Of a stretch of DNA of 34,283 nucleotides, positions 1-9,418 are shown piece by piece. Below the pieces are notes generated by a model. It saw nothing but the letters and a program-made list of their open reading frames with translations, was not told where the DNA came from and searched no databases. The translations under genes were made by a program, and so were the position numbers. Each line of letters begins with the position of its first letter. The first letter of the stretch is position 1. Origin of the DNA: Dunaliella salina (taxonomy: Eukaryota; Chlorophyta; Chlorophyceae; Chlamydomonadales; Dunaliellaceae); assembly GCA_002284615.2 (NCBI GenBank), contig MU069633.1:246555-280837 (forward strand). The letters run 5' to 3'.

Positions 1-507
1 GCATGCACTGAAGCACACGCGCACACGCACACCAATGCTCGCGCATGGTCTAATCCCAGGAATTGTTGCCTCTCTCTTCCTAGTTGCAAAACTTCCAATT
101 TTCAAATCGACTCGTGGACAAGCCTTGCGGCCCGACTGAGCTTTTTTTTAAGCATCCAAGGTAGGGCGTGGTGGTCGGATAGGGGGAGCTTAAAGAGTGT
201 GAACATGTCCTGACATATCAGCATTGACATATCAGCATGAACCGTCGCAACGATCATCCAATCATCATAAAGCACTGTTCGCACAAACCGTGTTAGAATC
301 AAATTTATTACAACTTTATTTCGGCTGACAATCGCGCTAACTCTCTCGCATTCGCTTCTCAGTACGCCTCTACACCGCAGGTGTGAATTATGCGCTTGAT
401 GCTCACGAAAACCAGGTGCAGGTGTCGCAAGAGCAAGCGATTGCAGTATGACTGACGAATTCATGGGAACTTCGCACTTGCATCCAACCTGTAGGTGACA
501 ACGCGCA
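1..507 (+). other. Upstream region of gene copy 1
   Basis: This non-coding stretch precedes the first exon of the duplicated gene. It starts with a CA/CG-rich degenerate repeat and has a CCAAT pentamer at 258-262. No convincing TATA box is visible. An in-frame TGA at 496-498 lies four codons before the ATG at 508, so the coding region cannot extend further upstream without an intron. Only the last 25 bases can be compared with copy 2, because the assembly gap removes the rest. A long minus-strand open frame across 102-776 is antisense to the CAG repeat and is not a gene. Confidence 0.5.
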
Positions 508-2120
508 ATGGGCCAGCAAGCCTCAGTCCAGAAGCCCGTCGAGCAGCAGCAGCAGCAGCAGCAGCAACAAAAGCAGCAGCAGCAGCAGCAGCAGCTACAC
601 CCACCTATCAAGCACCAGGATGACAAGTTTGCAAAGGAAGCTGAGGTGTCCTTCAAAAGGAGCAGCGAGCAGTTTACCGATGTCACTGTAGGGGTGGGAG
701 AGACTGTAGGTAAGTTTTCTAGGATGCTGTGATGTGTTGTCAAGCCATGCTTGCATGCTTGCACTTGCTTGCACACGCCATCACTTCCCTGATCTGGTGA
801 AGCATGGCAACCCTAAAGAGAAATTTCTCACTTTGGGGCTGCCACCTGGAAGTGGATGACTAAGCTGAGATTGAATGCTGCTTCCTGGTTCAAAAGAAGA
901 CACAATTGTCAACGTTGATCTATGCTCCATATTGCAGGCATGAACCTCTGGAACCATGCAAAGTGGTGGGGGCAAGGTGTAGCAGGCATCGTAATGTTTG
1001 TGCCAATGATGTTCTACGTTATGGCCCGATCGGTGAGTCTTGGCGCTGTCAATGAGGTGTTCACGCGCTCATAATTTGCATCTCTCCCAGATGGAGTTAC
1101 GCCTCCGCCCATCTGAGCATACCATATTGCTCATGCCTGTCTACGCCTTTCATAGATGTCCAATTGGTCACAGAACTATGTCAATTGGGCTGCAATTTTA
1201 ACTAAGAAGTGCCAGCAACAGCTATTTGTGATGTGTGCAAAAAACTTGGCTGAAGCAATGAGGTGTACAGCGAGTGTAGAGGGTTCAGAAGATTTGCCTG
1301 CCTCATAGTGTAGCTGACATCTGTTCTGCTCCTGCTTGTGATGCAGACAAAGAAGGATGAGAAGGAGGATGAGAAGAAGCAAGAGGTGCCAGCAGGACAT
1401 CCTGACAACGTGTCTCCAAGTAAGTTTTGAATGATGGTGTACAGTAGGATACTTTGTGGCCTGAAACTGCACACACTGTTAAAAACAAATCTATCCAGCT
1501 CTGCTGCTGATTGCTTTTAATTGTGGTGAGGAGTCTGTTGTGGTTATCATAAAAGGTAGACCAAACGTGCCCCGTGGAATGGGTGGACTGTATACCGCAT
1601 CTACTGTAGCTTGTAAAAGCCTTTACTTGAGTAGGACCTGTCTCCTGGACAAGTAATGTGTGTGAAGATGCTCTACATTTAGAGGTGATACAGGCATGGC
1701 AGCTGCAACAAGCCCCCTGTCTCAGGGAGGTTTATTCCCTGAACAACTCTAACGTGCACTCCACTTGAGCGAGAAGCAAGCTCGGATGCTGTAGTTTTGA
1801 AGGCTTGCAATGCGACATGAGGTATCCCACAACAATACTTGATTGTACAGAGATGGAAGAGCTTTGTAAGTAAGGTACCCAGAAATTCATGTTGTATGTT
1901 GATTGGCTTGAAGGCGAGGCAGTATGACATAATCACATGAAATTTGGGCACATCCCTCATACCAATGAGTACCTACATTGTTTAGCCTATGTAAGCATGC
2001 AAGAGCTCCTCTCCTACACCATCCCTGCCTCAGCTTCATGACTCTTGATTTTTGCACGCAGATTTTGTTAGGGAGTCTGCAGCCAGGCAGCCATGGGGTA
2101 CCATCCAAGCCTCAGCTTAA
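508..2120 (+). CDS. Small single-pass membrane protein with polyQ, four exons, copy 1
   Basis: Exons are 508-709, 938-1032, 1347-1419 and 2062-2120. All introns are GT-AG and the phases (1, 0, 1) fit. The product is 142 residues. It begins MGQQAS, which fits an N-myristoylation signal (Gly2, Ser6). Residues about 13-29 are almost all Gln. A mixed charged region follows, then a Trp-rich stretch and one hydrophobic segment (VAGIVMFVPMMFYVMA, about 83-98). Residues 100-110 are a Lys/Glu/Asp-rich run, and the C-terminus is TIQASA. Two lines support a real gene: exact conservation of splice sites and frame in the copy at 17258, and an almost purely synonymous difference pattern. I recognise no family. 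A lipid- and membrane-anchored regulatory or scaffold peptide is a guess. A TGTAA motif near 2179 could be a polyadenylation signal of the green-algal type. Confidence 0.8.
544..594 (+). repeat. CAG repeat coding polyglutamine (copy 1)
   Basis: This near-perfect CAG run is interrupted by CAA CAA AAG in the middle, giving a Gln tract with one Lys. It lies in exon 1 and is identical in length and interruption pattern to the tract in copy 2 (17294-17344). CAG tracts are normally length-variable, so the identity suggests recent homogenisation of exon 1. Confidence 0.9.
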
Positions 2121-3376
2121 TTCTGAATTGCAGGCCCCACCGGGCATGGCATATTCCCGAGTGTGTGCTGGTGTGAAATGTAAATGATGAAGGATAATAC
2201 CACCAAGGCTTTGGAAATGGGACAGTGAATATTTGTGCATTGTGTGGAACAGTTTTACAGCTGTCCCCGTCCTAATGTGAAAACAATTCATCTTGTACAC
2301 TTATTTTGTGACCAACCGCAAGGCCTTGCTTCAATTACCGTAGTTTCCAATGTTGTGTGCCTATCTAATTTAGGTTCTGCAGGGGATGTTTTGGTTGCAA
2401 CCTGAGTGGCTTACCCATGCTGCAAACTACTGCTTACGACATGTCTTTTTACTCATGACCAAATAATATTTCCATGTACATACTCTTATTCATGTCTGTC
2501 GACTGTTCCAATCTTGCATTCTTTTTTATTCTCACACGAGGTTCTGTGTGCATATTTCATTGTTTAAGTTGTAAATAATTTGGAGAGTTAGCAAATTCCT
2601 GGTAAGTGTACCAAAATGTAATTGTTACAAAATATATTACTGTTCTTGCAAAACAGGTAAAGGAAAAAAATTTATCCTTAAAAGAGGAATGTGGAATAAA
2701 AATGAACTGTTTCATCAATTTCAAATCTTTCTCCCCAGACCCCTATCTCTTGCCAGACAGGAGGTATTGTTATTTCCGACGTACTGGAACTGGTTATAGG
2801 AAAGAAGGCATTTGTCAAAAAAAACATGGGATTAGGTCAAATTTTTAAGACTCAAATTGCCTAGCAAATTTGTTGCGATTGTTGCTTTCAATACAGGTTG
2901 ATCACATTGCCAATAAAGCAAGAACCTCTTCAAGCCTATCTAAAAAGACATGTTCATATTATGTCCTTAGTGTGTGCCCTCCATTGTCAGCACAGTCCGA
3001 GTCCTTGCGAGGCTCAGGAACTGGCAGCTTGGACGATGTACTCACAATTCTAAGGGGTCTGCCAGCTTGCCCCAAGCATCCTACAGGTAACAGGTCAAAA
3101 GGAGGCGTCCAGTCAAAATGACGGACAGCTAGCATGATCATAAGAAATAAGGTGGTTTATGCTTGCAACGCAGGGTTCACAAATAAAGATCTTCAGTCAA
3201 GACATGCGGCTGCTAACCTGCTCATAAGAAAGTATGAAGCACAAAAATTCGTTATTGTCCTGTTGTGGAAAAGTAGATACATCCTGAGCCCCACTCGTAG
3301 CAAGGGTGTACACGCAGGATCTAAATCAAGCCACATTGCAAAGAACATCCTGGGGGAGGTCAAGAAGAAACATGTA
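2121..3376 (+). other. 3' flank of gene copy 1, mostly AT-rich, no gene seen
   Basis: The first 450 bases are weakly but recognisably similar to the flank of copy 2 (18828-19140). Shared motifs include a CCAATGTTGTG block near 2348 and 19093, so the duplication included downstream sequence. After about 2600 the sequence is AT-rich with short chance open frames. The segment 3258-3300 resembles the sequence next to the E-type LINE tail at 22080, so it may be an older repeat. I see no supportable coding region. Confidence 0.4.
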
Positions 3377-3402
3377 TTTGGAAAGTCTCCAAGGGGAATA
3401 AG
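3377..3402. repeat. 26-base target-site duplication, left copy
   Basis: This 26-base sequence, starting TTTGGAAAGTC and ending GGGGAATAAG, is repeated exactly at 4885-4910. The two copies bracket the element at 3403-4884. Long perfect direct repeats at both ends are the mark of target-primed insertion by a LINE. Confidence 0.85.
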
Positions 3403-3775
3403 GTTACAAGGTTACAATGGGATATAAGCCTTCAGCCATAAGGTTGGCTGCTCGGGGGTGAAGTCCTTTAATTAATCAAATTTGATGAGCACAAACACAG
3501 GCAACTCTAAAAAAAATTGAGAAAACTGATGTAATGTCTCAAGAAGACTAAATGAAGTCCAGAGGGACAGCATATGTGTTTTCTGTTCACAGAGGGAGCA
3601 GTAAACAAGGAAATAAGGGAGGAGAAATGAAGAGCTCTACTTGAAACNAGAAGGGCTGGCCAGGTTCTGACCAGTATCACAAGGAGACACAAGAGCTGCA
3701 TGAACATACGTTTGGAGTTTCTGTTATGTACCCCTCCTAACAACAGTCAGCTAGCTAGCCAGGCACACACCTCAG

Positions 3776-4803
3776 TCATGTATTTGCTCTTTGTTTCAGG
3801 TTCCTGGCCGCATCGCGCTCCCTCTGCCTGGGCGTGGGTGTGTAAGGCAGCGCCCCCTCATAGACAAGAAATGACACCAGCTCCACTGCGTACTTCTGCT
3901 GCTCTTCTTCAGAGACATAGTTGGCAGCGGAGCGCCTNGAAAGCGTTGCCCGAATGTCGTCCACACCGCGGTGCTGCTTGAAGACCTCCCATTGGCNCGG
4001 CTCCATGACNAAGGATGGAACCACGACAGGGGCCATCTCGCGGGACTTCTGAGCAGATGCCAGTGCACGCTGTGACTGGTGCTCTTGTGGAGCTGGTGCA
4101 ACAGCATGTACTGGCTGGTGCTCAGATGCCTCGCGAGATGTTCTCCCCTGGGGCTCTCTCTTCCTTTTGTTGCTGCTGTCTTCAGAGCCCGTCTGAGCTG
4201 NTGCCTGAGGCTGGTGCTCCTNAGGAGCAGGTGCCTCAGGCTTGTGCTCAGTTTGTGCTCTGCTATTGCTGCTTGGGTTGGGNGANANACTGCTGAAGAC
4301 TTGCNGTGCAAGGCNGGGAGTGGGCTCCGCAAGCTGGGGCTTCCATTGCTTTCTCTGTTCGCGAGTTGTCACATCCNGAGGTNGATTGACGCGGCGCCNC
4401 GTCTCTGACGATACAGATGAGAGGGACCCACGCATCCAGGATTTGTTGGGCTCGGGGTCTGTGTTTATGAACACCATGGCGCCCGGTGTTCCCTGGCAGG
4501 TGCTCCCAAAGGAGCTGGTGCCAGGGNTGCCTGAGGCTGGTGCTCCTGAGGAGCAGGTGCCTCAGGCTTGTGCTCAGTTTGTGCTCTGCTATTGCTGCTT
4601 GGGTTGGGGGATATACTGCTGAAGACTTGCTGTGCAAGGCTGGGAGTGGGCTCCGCAAGCTGGGGCTTCCATTGCTTTCTCTGTTCGCGAGTTGTCACAT
4701 CCTGAGGTTGATTGACGCGGCGCCGCGTCTCTGACGATACAGATGAGAGGGACCCACGCATCCAGGATTTGTTGGGCTCGGGGTCTGTGTTTATGAACAC
4801 CAT
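3776..4803 (-). pseudogene. ORF1-like protein of the half-LINE, disrupted by a tandem repeat
   Basis: The frame from the ATG at 4477 to 3776 codes 233 residues. It is rich in Pro, Gln, Ala and Glu, with a basic NKRKREPQGRTSR stretch that could be a nuclear signal or RNA-binding patch, and a C-terminal helical segment (EEEQQKYAVELVSFLVYEG). A second, nearly identical 5' part starts at the ATG at 4803 but runs out of frame, because the 326-base repeat unit is not a multiple of three. Many bases in the copy nearer 4201 are n, so the repeat may be an assembly artefact and the real frame may be single and intact. The similarity of layout to LINE ORF1 proteins is general; no domain is recognised. 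Confidence 0.5.
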
Positions 4804-4852
4804 GGCGCCCGGTGTTCCCTGGCAGGTGCTCCCAAAGGAGCTGGTGCCAGGG
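4201..4852. repeat. 326-base tandem duplication with ambiguous bases
   Basis: Units 4201-4526 and 4527-4852 are nearly identical. Undetermined bases sit at 4201, 4222, 4283-4287, 4305, 4314, 4377, 4383, 4399 and 4527, nearly all in the first unit and at its border. This pattern is typical of a collapsed or wrongly joined assembly. Confidence 0.8.
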
Positions 4853-4884
4853 TGCTCCAGGTCAGCAAAAATTAATTAAGCCCT

Positions 4885-4910
4885 TTTGGAAAGTCTCCAA
4901 GGGGAATAAG
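4885..4910. repeat. 26-base target-site duplication, right copy
   Basis: This is an exact repeat of 3377-3402 and marks the 5' end of the minus-strand half-LINE. Confidence 0.85.
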
Positions 4911-5645
4911 TAGCCACAACTCTTTGTGGGCAGGGCATACCATTGGTGGTAAGTCAGCCATTTGCGCTGAGTCAGAATCTTGTCCAACTCAAGGGGTGGC
5001 CCACAGCCCGATCTGGCTGATAGGCTGTTGTCCAATACTCTTAAGCCTTACTGAGTAAGTTTGATCTTGAGGTCCACAACAAGCCACTGACATCATTTGG
5101 TTCACAAATCAGCACATTTTGTTTGAAAATGTGAGAATGAGTTAACCTATTCATGGCTGAGAGAACGTGAGAGGACCGACGATCATTTATCCTGGAGCAC
5201 CGCCATACGTCAGCATGTAAGATCTTCCTCATCGTGCAGCTGTTGCATTGAGTGAAAGATGTGTACTGGCTCATAGCTGCACAAAACCGGATAAGGAGAT
5301 GGCCTTGCACATGCTGGCGGCGAAGCTCCGTACACAATACAGGACATTTTGTTTTCTGATTTGGGGAAGTGAAGAAAGGCTGTCGGTGGGAATGTGAGTG
5401 TGGCCCTGGAGAGTGGCAACTGTTATTGCAGCCAGCTCAGCCCATACAATGGTGTTGGTGACTTCTGCTCCATTTGCCAGTGGCTGTACATAATTGGGGC
5501 TATCACTGGCAGGGCGGTAGACACCTGCCCTGTCACCTGTCCTCCATGGTGTACTTAGCAGCTTCCATCCTGTGTGCCCACTCACTCCAGTTCTGGATTT
5601 GGCAGACCTGATGTGGTGACTGGTGAGAGTGTTGCTGGCTGTGGG
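4911..5645 (-). pseudogene. RLE-LINE fragment with RNase H remnant
   Basis: On the minus strand, 5640 to about 5260 translates, with frameshifts, into an RNase H domain related to the one in A1. Visible parts are DGSC with VHHGG, then GVYRPASDSPNYVQP, a WAELAAI block with the catalytic Glu, and PTDSLSSLPQIRKQ with the central Asp. The last catalytic block (SHxGxxGN) is not seen. Sequence identity to A1 is moderate, so this is a separate subfamily. The part below 5200 has no clear coding sense. The element is cut at 5645 by a D-type tail. Confidence 0.6.
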
Positions 5646-5649
5646 TGGT

Positions 5650-5805
5650 GTTCTAGGGATGTGAAAGAAAGAAAAAGAAAACTACATAGGCAGAGAAACT
5701 TTCACTGCATCAATTAAGGGAAAGGAGATGCATTGGCTCTGAAGAGTTGTGAATCCATGGTTTCACAACTGGTGGCCACCACAAGATTTGAGATTTGAAG
5801 TCCCA
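5650..5805 (-). mobile_element. D-type RLE-LINE 3' tail (short 5'-truncated copy)
   Basis: The minus strand reads CCCTTAATTGATGCAGTG, then CTCTGCCTATGTAG, then a TTTTC-rich tail ending near 5653. This matches the 3' UTR of the D family. Little or no coding sequence is attached. Upstream (5720-5805) nothing is recognised. Confidence 0.6.
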
Positions 5806-6360
5806 TAAGCATGCAAAAGACAGGCCTGGCTATGCAAATTACAAGACAAGTTACTACACTTATTACCAAAGTCTGCTACTTCATGCGAACAAGAATGATA
5901 GCAATGCCTCCTGGGACATGCCCTGTATCTCAAATCAAATAAGACGCGCAATCTTTTAATACCGCATTGACACCCTTTACAACCAAAATCACGCAGTCCG
6001 CTTCAAAAGATCCACTGGCCTTGTATGCCCTCTCATATGGGACCCAGGATGCCACCTGGATAGCGCTCTTCACATCCTGTCAGGTTGTCAATACCCTGTC
6101 ATTCGTAGCATGATTACTGAGCATCACGACATAGCTAGCAGAATGATGTTAAAAATTGTGAGCCAAGGCGTATAATACCACGCTCTCTCTTCAAGCCCAA
6201 CATTCCTGTTCAAGCTAGACAGAGAAAAACCGCCCTGATGCAATCCTGGTCACTCCTTGCCCCTCGAACTCAGTATGAGAGGGCATACAATTCTCTGCAG
6301 TACTACTGCCATAGGATGGCAGACCACCCTCCTCACCCCAACATCGGGTACCACGCAGAA

Positions 6361-6520
6361 GATTGCTGAGATCAATACTATTCTAAATCAACACACTTAC
6401 AGATTTTCAAAATTTTTGTCAGAGTTGGTTTCAATTTTTGATGCTAGCTGAGATTGTTTCCCCGGCCGATTAGCCAGAGTCTCAAGCTGTAGGCCACCAC
6501 TTGTAACCCTTGTAACCCTT
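6361..6520 (+). mobile_element. 5'-truncated E-type LINE inside D1
   Basis: This 160-base insertion ends in TTGTAACCC TTGTAACCC, the E-family terminal repeat. It is bracketed by GTACCACGCAGAA (6348-6360) and GTACCATGCAGAA (6521-6533), a 13-base target duplication with one mismatch. Removing it rejoins the D1 endonuclease region between the PD and ExK motifs. Confidence 0.75.
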
Positions 6521-6744
6521 GTACCATGCAGAATGAGGGGCAGCACAGCATCAACAAGCACCACGACTCCGGCCAGGCAGAGCCCCATGAATTGAAAGCG
6601 CGAAAATTGTCATATTTACATGATAGAAGTCAAATACTGTGAAGGTACAAGGCCTGGTGCCCAACAAGGGGCGCTAAGGTCACTCTGCATACTTCTCCTA
6701 GGGCCCAGGACTGGGTGGGACAATTTACCCTGCCCAAACCACTA

Positions 6745-6955
6745 AAAGCAAAAGTCTAGCTGGATAGAACCAGTGCATGCATTACGGAAATACCCAACAG
6801 TCAGCGCTGGAACTAACAGCGAGCCCCACCAACAAAGGCTAGCAATGAGCAGCCCAGCTGACGTGGGTCTGGCGGGCTGTCGGCCATCCGTCCAGCTACA
6901 CGCCTCGCTGCCTTGTTCGCAGCCCGCCCCGTAGCCCCCTCCCCAAAACAATTGA
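6745..6955 (-). mobile_element. B-type RLE-LINE 3' tail inside D1
   Basis: The minus strand ends in a CTGG...CCAG hairpin and AGACTTTTGC near 6745. The block ACCCAACAGTCAGCGCTGGAA (plus strand) is shared with 24058 and, more diverged, with 8568. It lies between D1 coding segments, so it is an insertion. I could not find its target duplication. Confidence 0.5.
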
Positions 6956-7619
6956 TCAGTCCAAAAGCTAGGGATCGACTCTTAAAAATCTATCAAACTT
7001 GTACGACATCTCCCTGTCCATTCTTTGCAATTTGTGCACAAACTTACCTCAACCAGACGTGCCATAGTAAATAGAAAAACTCATCGTAACCCTGGTGAAC
7101 GGGAGCCGAGAGCTGCCAGAAATTCAAGATCCACATAAAGTTCCCTCTCATCCTCTGGTTAGGGAGATTCACGGCTCTTAAATTTAATGTGTCTCCCTTT
7201 CCTTAATTCGTGTTGGGAGAGTTTTCTCTGCCTACGCATTTTTTTCTTTTTCTTCTTTTTTTCTTCTTCTTAGCAAGCATGCCAGAAACCTCAGTGGCCA
7301 CTCTGGCCATGCTCTTTGCCCTCGATGTGGTGCACATGATAGCACCTCCCATACCATAATCAGATGCACTCACCCACAGATATACAGAATGAATATCAAT
7401 TGCCACCATCAAGCACTCAACATCTGCGGTGAAGCAATCAGCAAAGGAAACTTTGAATCTTACATCGTCACTATAGATGCATGCAATACAGAGAGGCTAC
7501 GCTCCCTGGATATGGAAAGTCCAAATACTGTCCAACAAAACATCCCAGATTGGCTGTTCCCACCTGGATAGGCACCAAATACACGACTCAGTCGCCCTGA
7601 TGGCATCATAGTATAGATA

Positions 7620-7724
7620 ACTCGCGGGTTCTGATCCTGGTGGGGGCAATCGTGGAAGCCCTTTCCTTAATGCGCGCTTTGAGACCGCTAAATGCGTAGA
7701 GCTTTGGAATTTTCAATTCTTTTT
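7620..7724 (+). mobile_element. SINE fragment inside B1
   Basis: This 105-base insertion is flanked by TATAGATA at 7612-7619 and 7725-7732. It starts with a Pol III B-box-like GGTTCTGATCC and continues with CCCTTTCCTTAATGC, a hairpin and a GCGTAG/T-rich tail. It aligns with the 3' two thirds of the SINE at 23713-23864 and lacks the A box. Confidence 0.65.
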
Positions 7725-8003
7725 TATAGATATGCCCCTTGAAGGTGGGGACTCCACACGTCATAAGATATTAATCCCAGAGACAGATATCCACCTCAAT
7801 GAGCAAAAATTTTGTTTTGACACCAAGCCTGAACAACCTCTCGTCACTGCACAAAATCAAAAGAAAAACACCATCGAGAGCCTAGCACGAAATCCTCCGG
7901 AGCAGGCACCGCAATAACAGTGTCATATTACGCACCATATTAATTGGGGTCGATGGAACTATTTACAACCCATACACAATTGGTCCCCTCTGCAAACTTG
8001 GCC

Positions 8004-8131
8004 AGAGGGTAGCAACCATTGCGTGGGACTTGAAGAGGCTATATCTCGAAGACGCATAGATTCCCAAAACCGAACTTTTTCAGTGCAAAGAGGGCATCCT
8101 CCTCTGTAAATGCCATCACTTTTGGTCAAGT
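8004..8131 (+). mobile_element. 128-base insertion of unknown type inside B1
   Basis: It interrupts the B1 reading frame between CTTGGCC (7997-8003) and TTTGGCC (8131-8137), so a short TTGGCC duplication is possible. The start (AGAGGGTAGC) resembles the start of the G repeats at 21777 and 33703. No terminal inverted repeat is evident. Confidence 0.45.
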
Positions 8132-8532
8132 TTGGCCTAACAAAAAACAAAGCCCACAAAACTGCAACCAAACTCCATTATCATGCTCTCAGGACCTTAA
8201 CAAAAATTTGAAGCACCAAACATGCCATTCAATTAGCAACCCATGCACTGGGGGGTGGGGGGGGGGGGACTACTTTCCGGGCTGCAAGCAGTGCTTGCGG
8301 GAGAGCGAGGTCCACAGCTGGGACAACCCGCCAGACTCACATGAGCTAGGCTGATCATAGCTTGTCTCTGTTGGTGGGACTCACTAATAGTGCCAGCACT
8401 GACTGTTGGGTCTTTCCTGAATGCCATTAAGTGCACGCTGTTGTGTCTAGTGTAGACTTTTTCTTTTACCTTAGAGAGAGTTTTCTGCATACACAGTATG
8501 TTCTTTTGTTTGAAATTGAAATTCTGCGCTGG

Positions 8533-9285
8533 ACAGCAACCAGCGTTCATTAAGGAGAGACCAACAACTTGAAGTCAGCACTGGCACAAACAGTGAATCT
8601 GACCAACTAAGGCAACTTATGAGCGACCTACCTTATGCAGGTTGTTGGCCATCCGTCCAGGTTTGCTCCTACCTCTCCTGCAAGTAGGCCGCCCAGTAGC
8701 TTCCACCCTCAATCCCCAACTGCTTAGGTTGCTGAATTGGATGCCAAGTTTAATATTCTTGATTTCTGTTTAGTCCTAAGAGCATGATTCTGGAGTTCGG
8801 TTGCAATCTTGAGGGCCTTTTGGTGAAGCCAAGCTTACAGAAGGGATCAATTGTGGGTGCATGATAAATAGTCACAGCAATTCATAAGTAATCACAGCAA
8901 TTCCAATTAGGTTAGTGTAAAATGCGACGCTGACATTACGGTGTGTACCTCGAAGTGTTTTTGAGTGTAAGTTTTTGTAAGTTTTTTTGCCTTGATTTTG
9001 TGCAGCCATGAGGTCTTGTTCAGGCTTGGTGTTTGAGCATAATTTCAGTCCAGTGAGGTGCGTACCTCTGTTTCTGGGATTCATGGGTTTTGGGTGATGG
9101 ATATGTCTCTGCCTTCAAACAAAGGAACCATGATGTCATAGGTTTTTCAAATGGTGTAGCCCGGAACAAGGCCTCTTTCTGCTCGCACAGTGGAGCAGTA
9201 CAGCTCAGCAATTCTGCTTGGCACATGGTGTCCGTAGTTCCAGCACTGCAGGGTTCAACTAAGTCTTTGCTGTCAGTCGAGAGGG
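8533..9285 (-). mobile_element. RLE-LINE B2, 5'-truncated, inverted relative to B1
   Basis: The 3' end at about 8533 carries a CGCTGG...CCAGCG hairpin. Upstream on the minus strand, 9084-8872 translates to a region with THLTGLKLCSNTKPEQ, the B version of the ExK block with the Glu position lost, then AAQNQGKK. Frameshifts follow. B1 and B2 form a tail-to-tail pair around 8476-8532. Confidence 0.6.
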
Positions 9286-9418
9286 GAAAGAAAGAAAGAA
9301 AAGAAAAAGAAAACTACGCGGGCAGTGAAAACACTCCCCACATCAATTAAGGAAAAGGGGACACCTAGGGCCGAGGCACTGTGTATCCGCTTCACCAAAA
9401 GAAAGCTGAAGAAAGAAG

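Larger units (their letters stand above)
3403..4884 (-). mobile_element. Non-autonomous E-type half-LINE with ORF1 only
   Basis: This insertion is flanked by the 26-base duplications. Read on the minus strand it begins near 4884 with about 80 bases of leader. It carries an ORF1-like frame (3776-4803, broken) and ends at 3403 with the E-family 3' end: a CAGCCA...TGGCTG hairpin (3431-3449), then TTGTAACC repeats. No reverse transcriptase is present between ORF1 and the tail. Mammalian HAL1 half-LINEs, which keep ORF1 and lose ORF2, are an analogue. It may have been mobilised in trans by E-type LINEs. Family assignment rests on tail similarity to E1, E2 and E4. Confidence 0.7.
5810..7265 (+). 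mobile_element. RLE-LINE D1: zinc knuckle plus RLE, interrupted
   Basis: This 5'-truncated copy starts at about 5810 with ANYKTSYYTYYQSLL, matching the A-family segment before the zinc knuckle. It continues with NQNHAVRFKRSTG and a CCHC knuckle (CPL...DSALHILSGC, about 6029-6091). The RLE motifs NRPDAILV (about 6228) and YMIEVKYCEGTRP (about 6620) supply the PD and ExK catalytic residues. A C-terminal part near 7038-7130 (VHKLTSTRRAIVN) follows, then the D-type 3' UTR with hairpin and TTTTTCTTTTTC tail. Stops and frameshifts are many. Two later insertions split it: a truncated E element (6361-6520) and a minus-strand B tail (about 6745-6955). Confidence 0.7.
7270..8475 (+). mobile_element. 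RLE-LINE B1: zinc knuckle plus RLE, with two insertions
   Basis: This 5'-truncated copy starts near the zinc knuckle (CPRCGAHDSTSHTIIRC, about 7318-7368, CX2CX7HX4C). The next block is HQALNICGEAISKGNFESYI. The RLE PD motif (SRPDGIIV, about 7590-7613) and a degraded ExK region (DIHLNEQKFCFDTKPEQ, about 7788) follow. The family block ILIGVDGTIYN... spans about 7935-8003, then GLTKNKAHKTATKLHYHAL. The C-terminus reads NPPDSH at about 8321 without an immediate stop. A G-rich run sits at 8250-8269. The 3' UTR ends near 8475 with GTAGACTTTTTCTTT. It is interrupted at 7620-7724 and 8004-8131. Confidence 0.7.

Noticed and set aside
544..594. CRISPR or satellite-like array
   Set aside because: It is a triplet repeat within a coding exon; no spacer structure exists anywhere in the window.
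102..776. 224-residue minus-strand frame with a long Cys run
   Set aside because: It is the antisense of the CAG repeat and exon 1; the same shadow appears at copy 2.
508..2120. Known small membrane protein family
   Set aside because: The layout suggests several possibilities, but no motif is specific enough to name one.
4015..4734. Plus-strand frames over 4015-4734
   Set aside because: They are shadows of the minus-strand ORF1 and its tandem repeat, full of ambiguous codons.
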